A DNA stretch of 64,000 nt from Fructilactobacillus hinvesii (GCF_024029435.1 NZ_CP097118.1:1178001-1242000), one strand, 5' to 3'. Positions 9,351 through 20,250 are shown, counted from the first letter of the stretch. The notes: a model not told the origin generated them from the letters alone. Made by a program: numbers and translations.

Positions 9351-10619
9351 CTACTTGATCAAATTAGTCGTTTTTTGACTGGCTTGAAAGAAAGTTTGCG
9401 CGATTTGCAGCACCGTTGGTAAGTCTAACTGGTTAATAATTTCGATCTCATCAAAGAGATTCGTATATCCATCCAAGGTGGTTCCTAATTGATTAGCCGT
9501 CCCAGTTACAGAATTCATTTGGGTGATTCTTGCCCCTAGTTCCTCATTTTGAATCAGTTTAAACTGACGGGCTAACCGTTGGGGTTCCTGAAGGGCTTTT
9601 TGAATCACGGCTGGAATGGTCGTGAAAAAGCGGTCTGGATGATCAGTATCTAACGCTAAAATTAAGAAATGGTAGTCCGCTTCCATCTCAAAGTCAAATC
9701 CAAAGGAGTCGTTGATAATCCCCGTTTGGTATAGATTTTGATAGATATCTGAATCCTCAGAAAACAGCAACTGCAAAAAGATTCCAAAGGCCAATTCTTG
9801 TTTAGCAAACTCGCGCCCTCGAACTACCGGAGCAGGTCCCCTGTATCCCAGCGCTGCTTTAGGGGTAGTAACTGCTAACGTGGTTGTCGTTGCTGGAACT
9901 ACCGTACTATTTTGGATGTCACGCTTCGTCTGTTGCTGCAGTCGCCGTAATTCTGCTGGGTTCGCGCTTGTAGCTGGTAATTCGTGTAACACTGGTAACA
10001 TTTCGGCAAGGGTAATCGGTCCACACACGGTCAAGGTTAAGTTTCCTGGTTGATAATACTGCCGGTAGGTCGCATATAAATCGGCTTCCGTAATTTGAGC
10101 AATCGAATCGATATCTCCCGCAATGTCCGCACTCAAGGGTGAGTGTGAGTACAAATTGGCAATCGTATCAAAGTAGATCCGTGAGTTAGGATCATCTTGA
10201 TACATCAAAATTTCTTGGCCAATGATCCCCTGCTCCTTGGCAATCTTCTCCGGACTAAAGAACGGATGATAAACCAAATCCAAAAGCACGCGTAAATTTG
10301 CTAGCACGTTATCCGTTGCTGTAAACAAATAACTAGTCTGGGTAAAGCTCGTAAAGGCGTTATCACTTGCTCCTAAAGCAGCATAGTGGTCACTGGAATC
10401 GTAATGCTGCTTATCAAAAAGTTTGTGTTCCATAAAGTGTGCAATTCCCGCTGGAACGGAGCGATTGGCTAGTCGCACATCAATCGACCCAAAGTTTGTC
10501 GTTAACATTGCATAGGTTGAATTAAAGCGTGGCTTGGGGTTCACAATCACCTCCATCCCGTTGGCTAAGCGGGTGGTTTCAACCACTTCATCATACTGTT
10601 TATAGTGTTTTTGGTGCAT
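9351..10619 (-). CDS. M16 family peptidase-like protein (YfmH type)
   Basis: 422 residues, pitrilysin-family zinc peptidase subunit. The inverted zinc motif HFMEH is present in PAGIAHFMEHKLFD near residue 60, with downstream glutamates, so this is the catalytic partner. It overlaps the upstream paralogue by 20 bp. In Bacillus the YfmF/YfmH pair is annotated as associated with elongation factor P modification. The pair's position before a RodZ-like gene and pgsA is typical of Firmicutes. The exact substrate is unknown. Confidence 0.85.
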   Translation of the reverse strand: MHQKHYKQYDEVVETTRLANGMEVIVNPKPRFNSTYAMLTTNFGSIDVRLANRSVPAGIAHFMEHKLFDKQHYDSSDHYAALGASDNAFTSFTQTSYLFTATDNVLANLRVLLDLVYHPFFSPEKIAKEQGIIGQEILMYQDDPNSRIYFDTIANLYSHSPLSADIAGDIDSIAQITEADLYATYRQYYQPGNLTLTVCGPITLAEMLPVLHELPATSANPAELRRLQQQTKRDIQNSTVVPATTTTLAVTTPKAALGYRGPAPVVRGREFAKQELAFGIFLQLLFSEDSDIYQNLYQTGIINDSFGFDFEMEADYHFLILALDTDHPDRFFTTIPAVIQKALQEPQRLARQFKLIQNEELGARITQMNSVTGTANQLGTTLDGYTNLFDEIEIINQLDLPTVLQIAQTFFQASQKTTNLIK

Positions 10620-11871
10620 GAGATGCTCCTTTCAAAAAGAAGGTTGCCCGCAGTTGCAATTTTTGGGCAACTGCACTAATTTCGGCCTTAGAAACGTGTT
10701 TAATCTGAGTTTGCCAGTCCGCTTTTTCATCATAACCTAGCATTTGTTGCAAGAATTGTTGGTTAAGCAAACGCCGGGGACTATCGGATCGACTTTTCAG
10801 ACCTGAAATTAATACCTGTTTTACTTGATTAAGATCGGCATCCTGATAATCTGCTTCGATCAACCGCTGAAGCTCTGCCTGAATTAAACTTTGCACTCGA
10901 GGTTGATTTTCTCCATCAATGCCACTCTGAACTGTAATCACTCCAACCGTCGGATTATAGTTACTATTAATGTAATAAACCAAACTATCTCGTTCCCGAA
11001 TGTCACGAAACATGAGTGAACTCGCCGTTCCACCCCATAAACCATTTAGAACTAACGCCGCATAATATTCTGCATCCGTCCGTAAAACTGGACAAGCATA
11101 GGCTTGTTGGTACAGTGACTGTTGTTGCTCCACCTCTTCGACTTTTGTGTGCATTTCCTGAGGAGCTTGCCATTGTAACGAGACCGGCGCAGCTTCAACT
11201 TGTTGATGTAGTCCAGCAAACTGCTCCTGCAATTGCTGAACCACGGGGGTTGCCGACGTCCCTAAAGCAGAAATATAAACTTCATTAGTTGCTAGTAATT
11301 CATGATAGTAAGCAGCCACTTCAGCACTGGTTAAACTCTGTAAACGTGTCACATCGCCCAGGATGCTTTGTCCCTGGTCCGGCGTTTCCGTAAAATACAA
11401 CGACTGTAACTGTCGACCGGCGTAGTACTTCTTATCATCATCAAGGTTGCGGACGTAATCAACCACGTTTTGCTGGTGTAATTGGAACCATGCCTGAGGA
11501 AATTCTCCCTTCCTAATTAAGGGATGGAAAATCATCTCGCTCAAAAAAGCACTCACCGCCGTTGTAACATCCGTTTGATGAGGCAAATAGCGTTCATCTG
11601 CAAAACTAATTAAGAAGCGAAGGACTGCTTGGTGCCCCGTTCGAAAGACCGATGTTCCAAATTGAGTTCCGTATAACTCAGCCAAACGTTGTGCCACTTG
11701 CAATTTACTAGCATATTTTTGACTGTAATTTTCCATTAACTCCGCTAGGAGAACCCGCTTTTCTAGATTATGGTGTTCTAAGGGTTCCACGAAGTCGATC
11801 GCCACCGTAGTCGTTTTAAATTTTGCCCCCGGTTGCTGGTTAAAGTGAATTCGTGCCGTTTTCTTTTGCAT
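10600..11871 (-). CDS. M16 family protein without zinc motif (YfmF type)
   Basis: 423 residues, homologous in length and fold pattern to the downstream gene but with no HxxEH motif in the N-terminal region, where the sequence reads LAELYGTQFG. It is therefore the presumed non-catalytic half of a heterodimeric M16 peptidase, as in the bacterial YfmF/YfmH arrangement. Its last 20 bp overlap the start of its partner, which suggests translational coupling. The start ATG is preceded by GGAGG. Confidence 0.82.
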   Translation of the reverse strand: MQKKTARIHFNQQPGAKFKTTTVAIDFVEPLEHHNLEKRVLLAELMENYSQKYASKLQVAQRLAELYGTQFGTSVFRTGHQAVLRFLISFADERYLPHQTDVTTAVSAFLSEMIFHPLIRKGEFPQAWFQLHQQNVVDYVRNLDDDKKYYAGRQLQSLYFTETPDQGQSILGDVTRLQSLTSAEVAAYYHELLATNEVYISALGTSATPVVQQLQEQFAGLHQQVEAAPVSLQWQAPQEMHTKVEEVEQQQSLYQQAYACPVLRTDAEYYAALVLNGLWGGTASSLMFRDIRERDSLVYYINSNYNPTVGVITVQSGIDGENQPRVQSLIQAELQRLIEADYQDADLNQVKQVLISGLKSRSDSPRRLLNQQFLQQMLGYDEKADWQTQIKHVSKAEISAVAQKLQLRATFFLKGASHAPKTL

Positions 11872-11882
11872 ACGTCCTCCAA

Positions 11883-11913
11883 TAAAAAAACCCTTAGAAA
11901 TTTCCTAAGGGTT
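11883..11913 (-). terminator. Rho-independent terminator after minD
   Basis: Minus strand: AACCCTTAGG, short loop, CTAAGGGTT and a seven-T run. It closes the mreBCD-minCD transcription unit. Confidence 0.9.
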
Positions 11914-11921
11914 GTGATTGT

Positions 11922-12719
11922 CTACTTGAATAAGTGCTTTAGTCGATCCCAAAAACTAGGTTTGGCCTGTTTCAGAGGCATCAGTGGAACCGTTTCACCC
12001 ATTACTCGCCGAGCGATATTTTGATAACTTTTAGCTGCAACATTATCAGAACTCAACACAATTGGTTCGCCGTGATTTGATGTTTTAATCACATCATCAT
12101 CATCAATCACAATTCCAAGTAATTTCACCCCTAAATGGTGAGTAATTTCGTCGACATCCATTACGTCACCGTTATCCATCATGTTGGGCCGAATTCGGTT
12201 GATGATTAAGCGTGGTTCTTCTTTAAGCGGATGTTTTTCTAACAAGCCCACCACTCGATCGGCATCTCGAACGGCAGAAATTTCGGGAGTTGTGACAATA
12301 ATGGCACTGTCAGCACCAGCCACGGCATTTAAAAATCCTTGTTCAATCCCGGCTGGACAGTCAATCAAAACATAGTCAAACTGTGGCTTTAATTCATCAA
12401 CAATGTTTTTAACTTCTTCCTCCATTAGGGCACTTTTATCTGTGTTTTGCGCCGCTGGAAGCAGGTAAAGATTACCATCAAATCGCTTATCCTTAATCAA
12501 GGCTTTAAACAAAGGAACCCGCCCCGTAGCAACGTCCACAATGTCATACATAATTCGATTATCAAGCCCTAACACCACATCAAGATTCCGTAACCCAATA
12601 TCCAGGTCTAAAAGGCACACCTTTTTCCCCATCAGGGCTAAGGCCGTCCCTAGGTTGGCAGTCGTGGTCGTCTTTCCAACCCCACCTTTTCCAGATGTGA
12701 TTACAATTGCTTCACCCAT
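11922..12719 (-). CDS. minD: Septum site-determining ATPase MinD
   Basis: 265 residues. Deviant Walker A near the N-terminus (SGKGGVGKTTTTAN), with DLDIGLRNLD and the switch region DCPAGIEQGF. The C-terminus ends in an amphipathic basic helix (FWDRLKHLFK) that binds membrane. Together with MinC it blocks FtsZ assembly away from midcell. It follows minC by two bases and is the last gene of the mreBCD-minCD cluster. Confidence 0.96.
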   Translation of the reverse strand: MGEAIVITSGKGGVGKTTTTANLGTALALMGKKVCLLDLDIGLRNLDVVLGLDNRIMYDIVDVATGRVPLFKALIKDKRFDGNLYLLPAAQNTDKSALMEEEVKNIVDELKPQFDYVLIDCPAGIEQGFLNAVAGADSAIIVTTPEISAVRDADRVVGLLEKHPLKEEPRLIINRIRPNMMDNGDVMDVDEITHHLGVKLLGIVIDDDDVIKTSNHGEPIVLSSDNVAAKSYQNIARRVMGETVPLMPLKQAKPSFWDRLKHLFK

Positions 12720-12721
12720 CG

Positions 12722-13432
12722 TTAAATTCCTCCAATTCTACTAAAGAATTTTGGACTAATTGCTTTAATGTTATCCAAATTACTGTAATCAATGCTGTGT
12801 AAATCATTAACGTGAATGACGGTCCGAACATCTGCTGAAACAGGGTGCCGTTGATCGGCAATGATTTCAATCTGTTCTCCAATCCGCACTTGCTGAGCTT
12901 CGTGAAAATCACCGATGGCTAATTTACTCTCATCGACTGGAAAGCCCACGTGGACAATTCCCTTGATTTTACCCATGCTAAACAGATTCCCATTAGTAAT
13001 CAACCGCCCTCCTTGGTGGATTGAACCCAAAAAGAGCACATCCCCCTTTACCCGGAGATCTTGACCATTTCGAATGGTTTGATCAATAATCGTCACCCGA
13101 TTTTCGTCACGTAGATGGTAGGCCTCATCATTTGACATCACGTCGGCTTTAAATGCCGTGATTACCAGATTACCGTATTTATTGACAATGTTTCGTAACG
13201 TCTGTTTTTGGTCAGCTGATAAAGCCCGATTACCAGATAAAATGGTAAACTTAAGCTCTGTTTCTGCAGACTCTCTATTTTTCGTGGCTAACTGGGTCAT
13301 CAGATCCTGAAACTCCTGGAGAGCTTGCTGAAAATCAGCTTCATCGTTAATTGTAACTTGAAACCCTGATTGGGTTCCCTTTAAAATCACACTTTTCATA
13401 CGTTGAAAACTCCTATGATCGATATTGGTCAA
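12722..13432 (-). CDS. minC: Septum site-determining protein MinC
   Basis: 236 residues, FtsZ polymerisation inhibitor. The C-terminal beta-helix domain is visible as repeated G-containing turns (VKGDVLFLGSIHQGGRLITN and IVHVGFP). The first 20 bp overlap the end of mreD, and the stop lies next to the minD start. The order mreB-mreC-mreD-minC-minD is standard in Bacillales and lactobacilli. Confidence 0.95.
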   Translation of the reverse strand: MTNIDHRSFQRMKSVILKGTQSGFQVTINDEADFQQALQEFQDLMTQLATKNRESAETELKFTILSGNRALSADQKQTLRNIVNKYGNLVITAFKADVMSNDEAYHLRDENRVTIIDQTIRNGQDLRVKGDVLFLGSIHQGGRLITNGNLFSMGKIKGIVHVGFPVDESKLAIGDFHEAQQVRIGEQIEIIADQRHPVSADVRTVIHVNDLHSIDYSNLDNIKAISPKFFSRIGGI

Positions 13433-13940
13433 ACAACAGACTCACTGGATAGTACAACAATAAAAAGATGATAAGATTCAGTAAAATCGTCGGACCAAAG
13501 GCGAAGGCCATAAAATGCATTCCAGAAAAATAAACCAGATGCGCCATCCGCCCCGCTGCATAACCTAATACTAACACAATAATTAAATCAATTAGATAAA
13601 AGAATGTTCCGCTCACCACGTTGGCTTCAAAGTAACTTTTCAGTAATTTGGTTACGTATACAATCAAGGGAAACAAAAAGGTATAAATTCCAAGCACCCC
13701 AATGTAATACAAATCGTAGACAATGCCAACCCCAAACGCCCACCAATAAAGATGAAGTTGGGTCAAATCATTCACAAACAAAATGGCATAGACAAACCAC
13801 AATAGGGTTAAATAAGGAACCATTGGAAAAGTTCCGGCCAACAGTCCAGAAAAAAAGTGCATAATTGATCCTTCAAAAATGAAAGCGATTATCACTCCAA
13901 GCGGAAACAAAATATGATGTTGCCGTTTTCTCCTCATCAC
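13413..13940 (-). CDS. mreD: Rod shape-determining membrane protein MreD
   Basis: 175-residue hydrophobic protein with about five predicted transmembrane segments and a basic N-terminus (MMRRKRQHH). It is part of the Rod complex for lateral wall synthesis. It is identified by position between mreC and minC and by length and hydrophobicity, with sequence features such as LHLYWWAFGVGIVYDLYYIG typical of MreD. Confidence 0.9.
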   Translation of the reverse strand: MMRRKRQHHILFPLGVIIAFIFEGSIMHFFSGLLAGTFPMVPYLTLLWFVYAILFVNDLTQLHLYWWAFGVGIVYDLYYIGVLGIYTFLFPLIVYVTKLLKSYFEANVVSGTFFYLIDLIIVLVLGYAAGRMAHLVYFSGMHFMAFAFGPTILLNLIIFLLLYYPVSLLFDQYRS

Positions 13941-13946
13941 TGCCTC

Positions 13947-14792
13947 CTATTTCTTTCCTAGGACGAATACGACATCAATACTACGAGTATCAGCAGCCGG
14001 TTTAATGTTAATTTGTTCGGAAATTCCATTGGCAGCTCCAGAAATTCCCGTTACCTTCCCGACATATAATCCTTTCGGAGTGGTACCACCCAGTCCGTTG
14101 GTCATGACTTTAGCACCCTTTTTAATTTTATCCTTTGAAGTTAGGCTCCCCATCTCAAGTTCGTTATTGGCATTATTGTAACCAGAAATCAAACCATCAA
14201 CTGGACCTTTTTCTCCAGCAACCTCCACGGCAAAACGGTTCGCTCCGTCACCACTATCAGTAATCAATTCCACCTTACTGTTAGTATCATTAACTTCACT
14301 AATTCTTCCAATTAAACCTTGGTTCACCATGACCGGCATGTTTTTTTGAATCCCGGCCTGTTTTCCCTTATTAATTACTAGCTGTTGTTGCCAATTAGAC
14401 GGAGTCCGAGCAATCACGCTCGCGCTCACCTTGGTGTAGTCCGTTAGCGTCTTATCCATTTTTAGTTGTCGTTTTAACTGTTGGTTTTCTGAACTCAAAG
14501 CCGCATTCTTCGTTTGGGTGGCTTCGACCTGATTAACCTTACTCTTTAAAATTTGGTTTTCATGGTAAGTGTTAAGCAAATCATTGGTATTAGCAAAAAA
14601 ACCATCAACAATTCCAACGGGAAAACCTAACGTTTGATTCCCTAATCCAACAATATCGTTGCCAATTCTCTGAATGATTGGGGGCGTTGCCCGTTTATTC
14701 CGAATGGCCACCGTCCCAGTAATTAGTCCAATGCTTAAAACTAAGCAAATTACCAAAATAACCAGGTTTCGGCTGGAAAAAAGCTTATGCAT
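13947..14792 (-). CDS. mreC: Rod shape-determining protein MreC
   Basis: 281 residues from the chosen ATG at 14792, which has GGGAG eight bases upstream; an upstream in-frame ATG at 14834 lacks a ribosome-binding site and would fall in the terminator-like hairpin. There is an N-terminal transmembrane helix, a coiled coil (about 65-110), then the extracytoplasmic beta-barrel pair with VINKGKQAGIQKNMPVM and GLIGRISEV. MreC scaffolds the elongasome outside the membrane. It sits between mreB and mreD. Confidence 0.94.
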   Translation of the reverse strand: MHKLFSSRNLVILVICLVLSIGLITGTVAIRNKRATPPIIQRIGNDIVGLGNQTLGFPVGIVDGFFANTNDLLNTYHENQILKSKVNQVEATQTKNAALSSENQQLKRQLKMDKTLTDYTKVSASVIARTPSNWQQQLVINKGKQAGIQKNMPVMVNQGLIGRISEVNDTNSKVELITDSGDGANRFAVEVAGEKGPVDGLISGYNNANNELEMGSLTSKDKIKKGAKVMTNGLGGTTPKGLYVGKVTGISGAANGISEQINIKPAADTRSIDVVFVLGKK

Positions 14793-14815
14793 ATCAATCT
14801 CCCATTCAATTCGAT

Positions 14816-14851
14816 AAAACAAATAAGCGGGCACGCCCGCTTATTTGTTTT
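14816..14851 (-). terminator. Strong hairpin between mreB and mreC
   Basis: ACAAATAAGCGGGC pairs perfectly with GCCCGCTTATTTGT, followed by TTTTAT. It starts at the mreB stop codon. It would lower mreCD-minCD transcription relative to mreB unless a promoter follows. Confidence 0.85.
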
Positions 14852-15863
14852 ATTTTTTCTTCATGACTTCCATGCTCTTGAGTGATTCACCGGTTCCAAT
14901 GGCAACACAGTCCAATGGATCCTGAGCAACACTAACGGGAACCTTAGTGGCATCAGCAATCACTTCGTCCAAATTCTTAATCAATGCGCCCCCACCAGTG
15001 AGGACAATTCCATGATCAACCACGTCTGCAGAAATTTCTGGAGAGGTTGCTTCAAGCGTTTCCTTGATGGCATTAATAATTTCCAAAATACCTTCATGAA
15101 TCGCGGTGGCAACGTCCTCAGCTGTGATTTCCGTTGATTTAGGCAATCCGGTCAACAGATCACGACCACGAACGGTTTCTCCTTCCATTTGTCGTGCTTT
15201 TTCAATGGATGCAGAACCAATGTTAATCTTGGCTTGTTCCGCAGTTGGCAATCCAATTAAGAGGTTGTAGTTTTTCCGAACGTATGACACGATTGCTTCG
15301 TCTAACTTGTCTCCAGCCATTCGAATCGAGCGTGAGGAAACAATCCCCCCCAAAGAAAGGGTTGCCACGTCAGTGGTTCCCCCTCCAATATCAACTACCA
15401 TGCTTCCAGTTGGATCCATCACGGGAAGACCAGCCCCTACGGCAGCAACGAATGGCTCTTCCATTACATATGCATCTCGAGCTCCGGCAACCCGGGTTGC
15501 ATCAATCACGGCCCGTTTTTCCACCGTGGTAATGCCACTTGGAACACATACCATTACGTACGGACGACTATTCTTGTTACCCAAAGCCTTGCCAATGTAG
15601 TACTTCAACATGGCAACCGTCGTATCATAGTCAGCAATTACTCCATCCCGCATTGGGCGAATAACCTCGATACTAGCCGGAGCACGACCAAGCATTTCTT
15701 CTGCTTCATTTCCAACTGCTACAATTTCACTTGTCTTGGCATTGCGTGCCACAACGGAAGGTTCTCTTAAAACGATTCCCTTTCCCTCAACGTAAACAAG
15801 TGTGTTGGCAGTCCCTAAATCAATTCCAATGTTTTTAGTTCCTAGTCCAAACAAAATGTTCAT
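14850..15863 (-). CDS. mreB: Rod shape-determining actin homologue MreB
   Basis: 337 residues. Actin-fold nucleotide-binding motifs: [20 protein letters not shown] near the N-terminus, [11 protein letters not shown] at about 160, and LTGGGALI in the C-terminal third. It forms membrane filaments that position the wall elongation machinery. It heads the mreBCD-minCD cluster. A second paralogue (Mbl type) is at 34074-35099. Confidence 0.96.
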   Translation of the reverse strand: MNILFGLGTKNIGIDLGTANTLVYVEGKGIVLREPSVVARNAKTSEIVAVGNEAEEMLGRAPASIEVIRPMRDGVIADYDTTVAMLKYYIGKALGNKNSRPYVMVCVPSGITTVEKRAVIDATRVAGARDAYVMEEPFVAAVGAGLPVMDPTGSMVVDIGGGTTDVATLSLGGIVSSRSIRMAGDKLDEAIVSYVRKNYNLLIGLPTAEQAKINIGSASIEKARQMEGETVRGRDLLTGLPKSTEITAEDVATAIHEGILEIINAIKETLEATSPEISADVVDHGIVLTGGGALIKNLDEVIADATKVPVSVAQDPLDCVAIGTGESLKSMEVMKKK

Positions 15864-15955
15864 CCCTTTATTGTAATATTTAATTTCTCATTAATAATTT
15901 CAGTATATCATATTGCGTTCACTTACGGCTCGGGTTTGAAATTATTAGCAATTCT

Positions 15956-17257
15956 TTAATTTTCTGAGCGATGCAACCACCAGGACCGCACGGTGGAAAT
16001 GAATAACAGTGAGCCCGTCACTAGGGTTAAACCGTCATTATCAGTTTGCTGTAAAGCCATGTGGATCGCTTGTTTCCAATCCGGAATGTAACCAAACTGG
16101 GCAAACGACGACGTCGTAAAATCAGCACTGTGACGTTGCTTGGCTCCTGCAAATTCAGTCAGGTACAAATGAATGTGGGGATCCTCAGCCAGCAACTGGA
16201 CCATCTCTTGATATTGTTTATCGGCTAAAACTGCTAAAACAACGTTGATTCGGCGTTCCGGAAACCGAGTTAAGGTCTTAAGTAAGCGTTTAATTGCGGG
16301 AACATTGTGCGCACCATCAATTAACAGTCGTGGTTGATCTTGCAGTAACTCCATCCGTCCCGCCCACCGAGTTTTAGAAATCGCCTGGCCTATCACTGGC
16401 ACGGTCCGGTCCATCGGCCACTGCCACTGGGTCAAAGCTAACGTCCGAAATGCCGCAATTGCGATTGCTGCATCCTCCATTTCGAAGTCTCCAATCATAT
16501 TGGTATTAATGCTTGCAATCGATCCCCAGCAATCCGTAAACGCAAAACTACGCTCCGTTAGCTGCCGGTAATGAAAATGATGCTCCAACTGAAACAGTGG
16601 GCTATTGCGGCGCGTAGCCACTGTTTTTACAACTTGCTGCGCCGCTTTCGGTAGAATCCCCGTCACGGTGGGCCGGTGCTTTCTAATCATGCCAGCCTTA
16701 TCGGTAGCAATCTTTTCTACCGTATCTCCAAGAATTTGCATGTGATCCATCCCAATCGTAGTCACAATCGTTAGTAGTGCTTGATCGGAAACGTTGGTTG
16801 AATCTGATTGTCCGCCAATTCCGGCTTCCACTAAGGCAATCTCTACCTGCTGTTTTTGAAAATAAAGGTACATGAGTGCCGTAATTAATTCAAATTCAGA
16901 GGGGCCCAGTTCTGAGTCCTCTTGATCCAGCTCCGTCACAACGGGGCGAACTTTTTGCACCAGCTGCACCAGCTCAGCATCAGAAATTGGGACCTGGTTA
17001 ATCTGAATCCGCTCGTTAAACCGCACGATAAACGGTGAAGTAAAAGCTCCTACCTTTAACCCGCTCTCCATCAAGAGCTGCTGTAAGTAGGCTACCACTG
17101 AACCCTTACCATTTGTTCCGACCACATGAATGGTTTGAATGGATTGCTCTGGATGTCCTAAACGGCGCAGGAGCTCGTTGATTCGTCGCTGAGTGGCTTC
17201 CTTTTTAATTCGCGGACGGCCATGAATGTAAGCCACTGCTTGTTGATAATCTGTCAT
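15956..17257 (-). CDS. folC: Folylpolyglutamate synthase / dihydrofolate synthase
   Basis: 433 residues, Mur-ligase fold. The P-loop is VVGTNGKGSVVAYLQ near residue 45; GIGGQSDSTNV and TIGMDHMQILGDT are typical of FolC; DGAHN lies in the C-terminal domain. It adds glutamates to folates. It follows valS, a conserved pairing in Bacillales and lactobacilli, but a terminator lies between them. Confidence 0.95.
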   Translation of the reverse strand: MTDYQQAVAYIHGRPRIKKEATQRRINELLRRLGHPEQSIQTIHVVGTNGKGSVVAYLQQLLMESGLKVGAFTSPFIVRFNERIQINQVPISDAELVQLVQKVRPVVTELDQEDSELGPSEFELITALMYLYFQKQQVEIALVEAGIGGQSDSTNVSDQALLTIVTTIGMDHMQILGDTVEKIATDKAGMIRKHRPTVTGILPKAAQQVVKTVATRRNSPLFQLEHHFHYRQLTERSFAFTDCWGSIASINTNMIGDFEMEDAAIAIAAFRTLALTQWQWPMDRTVPVIGQAISKTRWAGRMELLQDQPRLLIDGAHNVPAIKRLLKTLTRFPERRINVVLAVLADKQYQEMVQLLAEDPHIHLYLTEFAGAKQRHSADFTTSSFAQFGYIPDWKQAIHMALQQTDNDGLTLVTGSLLFISTVRSWWLHRSEN

Positions 17258-17273
17258 TCGCTTTGCTCCTCAC

Positions 17274-17307
17274 AAAAAACAAGCCCAGAATGTTCTGGAC
17301 TTGCTTC
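17274..17307 (-). terminator. Rho-independent terminator after valS
   Basis: AAGTCCAGA pairs with TCTGGGCTT, followed by a six-T run, between valS and folC. Confidence 0.88.
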
Positions 17308-17314
17308 TTTAAGT

Positions 17315-19987
17315 TTAAAGGGCCGCTTGTACATCGGCTAACCGCTGTTTAGCAGCTGCTAATTTTTGTTCATTATCAGCTTGTTTAGCTCGTTCCTCAT
17401 CCACTACGGCCTTGGGAGCATTAGCCACAAACTTTTCGTTGGCGAGCTTGTGCTTAGCCCGGTCCACTTCAGATTGGAATTTTTCTACTTCCTTAGTTAA
17501 CCGTTGAACTTCTTCGTTTAAGTCGATTAATTCAGCAAGCGGGATGCTAACTTCAGCATCCGTAACCACGGCCGTCATGGCTAATTTAGGTGCTACCACG
17601 TCAGCCCCAATTTCAAGCTTTTGTGGGTGACCAAACCGATCAATGTATTCACGATTATTTTCTAATACTTGTTTGAGTTCATCGTTGTTGGTTTTAATCA
17701 AGATGTCAACTGGATTCCCCAACGGAGCCCCAGCTTCGGCCCGAATGTTACGAACCGCCTTAATGATTTCAATCAAGTGGTCCATGTCACTTTGGGCCGT
17801 TTCATTGGTAAATTCTGGGTGCACCTCTGGATAAGCAGCCGTTACCAGTGACTGACCTTCATGGGGCATGGAAAGCCAAATTTTTTCCGTTACAAATGGC
17901 ATCACTGGGTGTAACAACCGGAGGAATTGATCCAAGACGTATGCCAACACGTTTCTCGTGTTGTGCTTAGCCCGTTCATCAGTACCGGTCAACGTTTCCT
18001 TACTCATTTCGATGTACCAATCACAGAAATCATTCCAAATGAAATCGTACAGCGTCCGGTTTGCTTCACCAAAGTTGTATTTATCGTAGTTTTCTCGGAC
18101 ATGGGCAACCGTCTTATTAAGCCGGGCTAAGATCCACCGGTCAGCTAGGTTCCAATCAGAGGCAGCTGGCAATTCTGGTTTCTCCATCTCACCGAGATTC
18201 ATAATTACGTACCGACTTGCGTTCCAAATCTTGTTAACAAACTTCCAAGATCCGTCCATCTTATCGTAACTGAACCGTTCGTCTTGACCAGGTGTGGTTC
18301 CCGTGGATAGCGACCACCGTAGTGCATCTGCCCCGTACTGATCAATTACATCCATCGGATCAATCCCATTTCCAAGCGACTTACTCATCTTACGTCCCTG
18401 TTCATCCCGGATCAACCCGTGGAGTAAGACATCCTTAAAGGGCCGACGACCAGTAAAGTGAAGACTTTGGAAAATCATCCGGGAGATCCAGAAGAAGACC
18501 AGGTCATATCCCGTTACCATCGTTGAGGTTGGGAAATATCGCTTAAAGTCGTGAGAATCAGTGTCCGGCCATCCCATCGTGGTAAATGGCCATAGTCCAG
18601 ATGAGAACCAGGTATCTAAAACGTCAGGATCTTGATCCCAGTTTTCAATGTCTTTCGGGGCTGTTTCTCCCACGTACATTTCCCCGGTGTGCTTGTTGTA
18701 CCAAGCTGGAATCCGGTGACCCCACCAGAGTTGCCGCGAAATTACCCAGTCATGAACGTCTTCCATCCAGCGACTAAACGTCTTTTCAAAACGTTCTGGA
18801 ACAAAGTTCACTGCATCATCCGTTTGTTGATTCTTTAAAGCGGCTTCTGCTAGTGGCTTCATCTTGACAAACCACTGAGTTGATAACCGTGCTTCCACTT
18901 GTACTCCAGTTCTCTCGGAATGCCCAACGGAGTGAACAATTGGATCTACTTTAAGCATGGCGCCGCTCTTTTCAAGGTCCTTGGCGATGGCTTCTCGGGC
19001 ATCAAACCGATCCATGCCGTTGTACTTACCGGCATTTTCGTTTAAAGTGGCATCTTCATTCATCGTGTTGATTTCGGCTAAATCATGCCGTTTCCCTACT
19101 TTGAAGTCATTTGGATCGTGCGCCGGCGTGATCTTTACCATTCCAGTTCCAAATTCTGGATCAACGTAGTGATCGGCGATGATGGGAATTTCCCGGTTTA
19201 CTAGTGGTACGATAACGGTTTTTCCAACCAAATCTTTGTACCGCTCATCACTTGGATTAACTGCAACCGCAACGTCTCCAAACATGGTTTCCGGACGGGT
19301 CGTTGCAATTTCGATGTAGTCTTTGCCTGCAAAGGTGGTATCCCCCGTAAATTGGTATTTAACGTGGTAAAAGGCCCCTTTATCGTCCTTGTGTTCTACC
19401 TCAATGTCTGACAAGGCCGTCCGCGCTTGTGGATCCCAGTTGATGATGTACTTAGCCCTATAAATCAGACCTTGATTGTACAGATCAACAAAGACCTTGC
19501 GAACCGCTTTTGAAACACCATCATCCAGGGTGAAAGTTTCACGGTCGTAGTCCAACGAAAGGCCTAACTTAGCCCACTGTTCGTGAATGGTAGCGGCGAA
19601 TTTATCCTTCCAATCCCAGACCTGTTGGATAAACTTTTCTCGCCCTAAATCATAACGAGAAATGCCTTGTTCCTGTAGCATTGCCTCAACTTTGGCCTGC
19701 GTTGCAATTCCAGCGTGATCCATTCCTGGTAACCACAATGTGTCGTACCCTTCCATCCGTTTTTGGCGAATTAACATGTCCTGCAACGTCGTATTCCAAG
19801 CATGTCCCAAGTGTAACTTCCCCGTTACGTTAGGCGGAGGCAAAACAATTGAATATGGTTTCGCCTTTTGATCTCCACTTGGTTTAAAAACACCTTCATC
19901 TAACCATTTTTGGTACATTCCTTGTTCCACAGCCTGTGGATCAAATTTAGTTGACATGGTGCTGGCTGTTTCTGTTTCCTTACTCAT
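17315..19987 (-). CDS. valS: Valyl-tRNA synthetase
   Basis: 890-residue class I synthetase charging tRNA-Val. HIGH-type signature KLHLGHAWN near residue 57, editing-domain sequence, [12 protein letters not shown] near residue 530, tRNA-binding helices (WNASRYVI) and a C-terminal coiled coil (about 815-890). It is preceded by a T-box leader with its own promoter, which implies induction by uncharged tRNA-Val. A terminator follows. Confidence 0.97.
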   Translation of the reverse strand: MSKETETASTMSTKFDPQAVEQGMYQKWLDEGVFKPSGDQKAKPYSIVLPPPNVTGKLHLGHAWNTTLQDMLIRQKRMEGYDTLWLPGMDHAGIATQAKVEAMLQEQGISRYDLGREKFIQQVWDWKDKFAATIHEQWAKLGLSLDYDRETFTLDDGVSKAVRKVFVDLYNQGLIYRAKYIINWDPQARTALSDIEVEHKDDKGAFYHVKYQFTGDTTFAGKDYIEIATTRPETMFGDVAVAVNPSDERYKDLVGKTVIVPLVNREIPIIADHYVDPEFGTGMVKITPAHDPNDFKVGKRHDLAEINTMNEDATLNENAGKYNGMDRFDAREAIAKDLEKSGAMLKVDPIVHSVGHSERTGVQVEARLSTQWFVKMKPLAEAALKNQQTDDAVNFVPERFEKTFSRWMEDVHDWVISRQLWWGHRIPAWYNKHTGEMYVGETAPKDIENWDQDPDVLDTWFSSGLWPFTTMGWPDTDSHDFKRYFPTSTMVTGYDLVFFWISRMIFQSLHFTGRRPFKDVLLHGLIRDEQGRKMSKSLGNGIDPMDVIDQYGADALRWSLSTGTTPGQDERFSYDKMDGSWKFVNKIWNASRYVIMNLGEMEKPELPAASDWNLADRWILARLNKTVAHVRENYDKYNFGEANRTLYDFIWNDFCDWYIEMSKETLTGTDERAKHNTRNVLAYVLDQFLRLLHPVMPFVTEKIWLSMPHEGQSLVTAAYPEVHPEFTNETAQSDMDHLIEIIKAVRNIRAEAGAPLGNPVDILIKTNNDELKQVLENNREYIDRFGHPQKLEIGADVVAPKLAMTAVVTDAEVSIPLAELIDLNEEVQRLTKEVEKFQSEVDRAKHKLANEKFVANAPKAVVDEERAKQADNEQKLAAAKQRLADVQAAL

Positions 19988-20007
19988 AAAATCACCCCTT
20001 CAAAAAT

Positions 20008-20046
20008 AAAAAAGCACTCGTCCCTATCTCCAATAGGACGAATGCT
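20008..20046 (-). terminator. T-box terminator hairpin upstream of valS
   Basis: AGCATTCGTCCTAT pairs with ATAGGGACGAGTGCT, followed by a T run, immediately downstream of the T-box sequence. It is the regulated terminator of the leader. Confidence 0.88.
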
Positions 20047-20245
20047 CGCGGTACCACCTAAATTGGATTAGACTCAACCTAATCCCAACTCTAATCCGAT
20101 AACGGTGGATGCCGATTATCACTACTCACTTCGTAACAACTGCTCCCAAGTTACACAAAAAAGTTTCATTGAGAGCCTCACACCGTCGCCCTCTCGCTGA
20201 TAACTAGTCCTGTTTTGCCTCTTGTTCATAGCATTTATCTTTTGC
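20008..20245 (-). promoter_or_regulatory. T-box riboswitch leader of valS
   Basis: The minus-strand leader carries the conserved T-box AGGTGGTACCGCG (near 20045-20060), stem I-like sequence with GCGAGAGGG and GGTGTGAGGCTCTC, and a terminator at its end. The alternative antiterminator would form when uncharged tRNA-Val pairs. The specifier codon could not be assigned with confidence by eye. Confidence 0.9.
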
Positions 20246-20250
20246 CCATT

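Noticed and set aside
10600..11871. Damaged M16 peptidase because of the missing zinc motif
   Set aside because: Absence of HxxEH is normal for the YfmF-type partner; the catalytic motif is in the adjacent YfmH-type gene.
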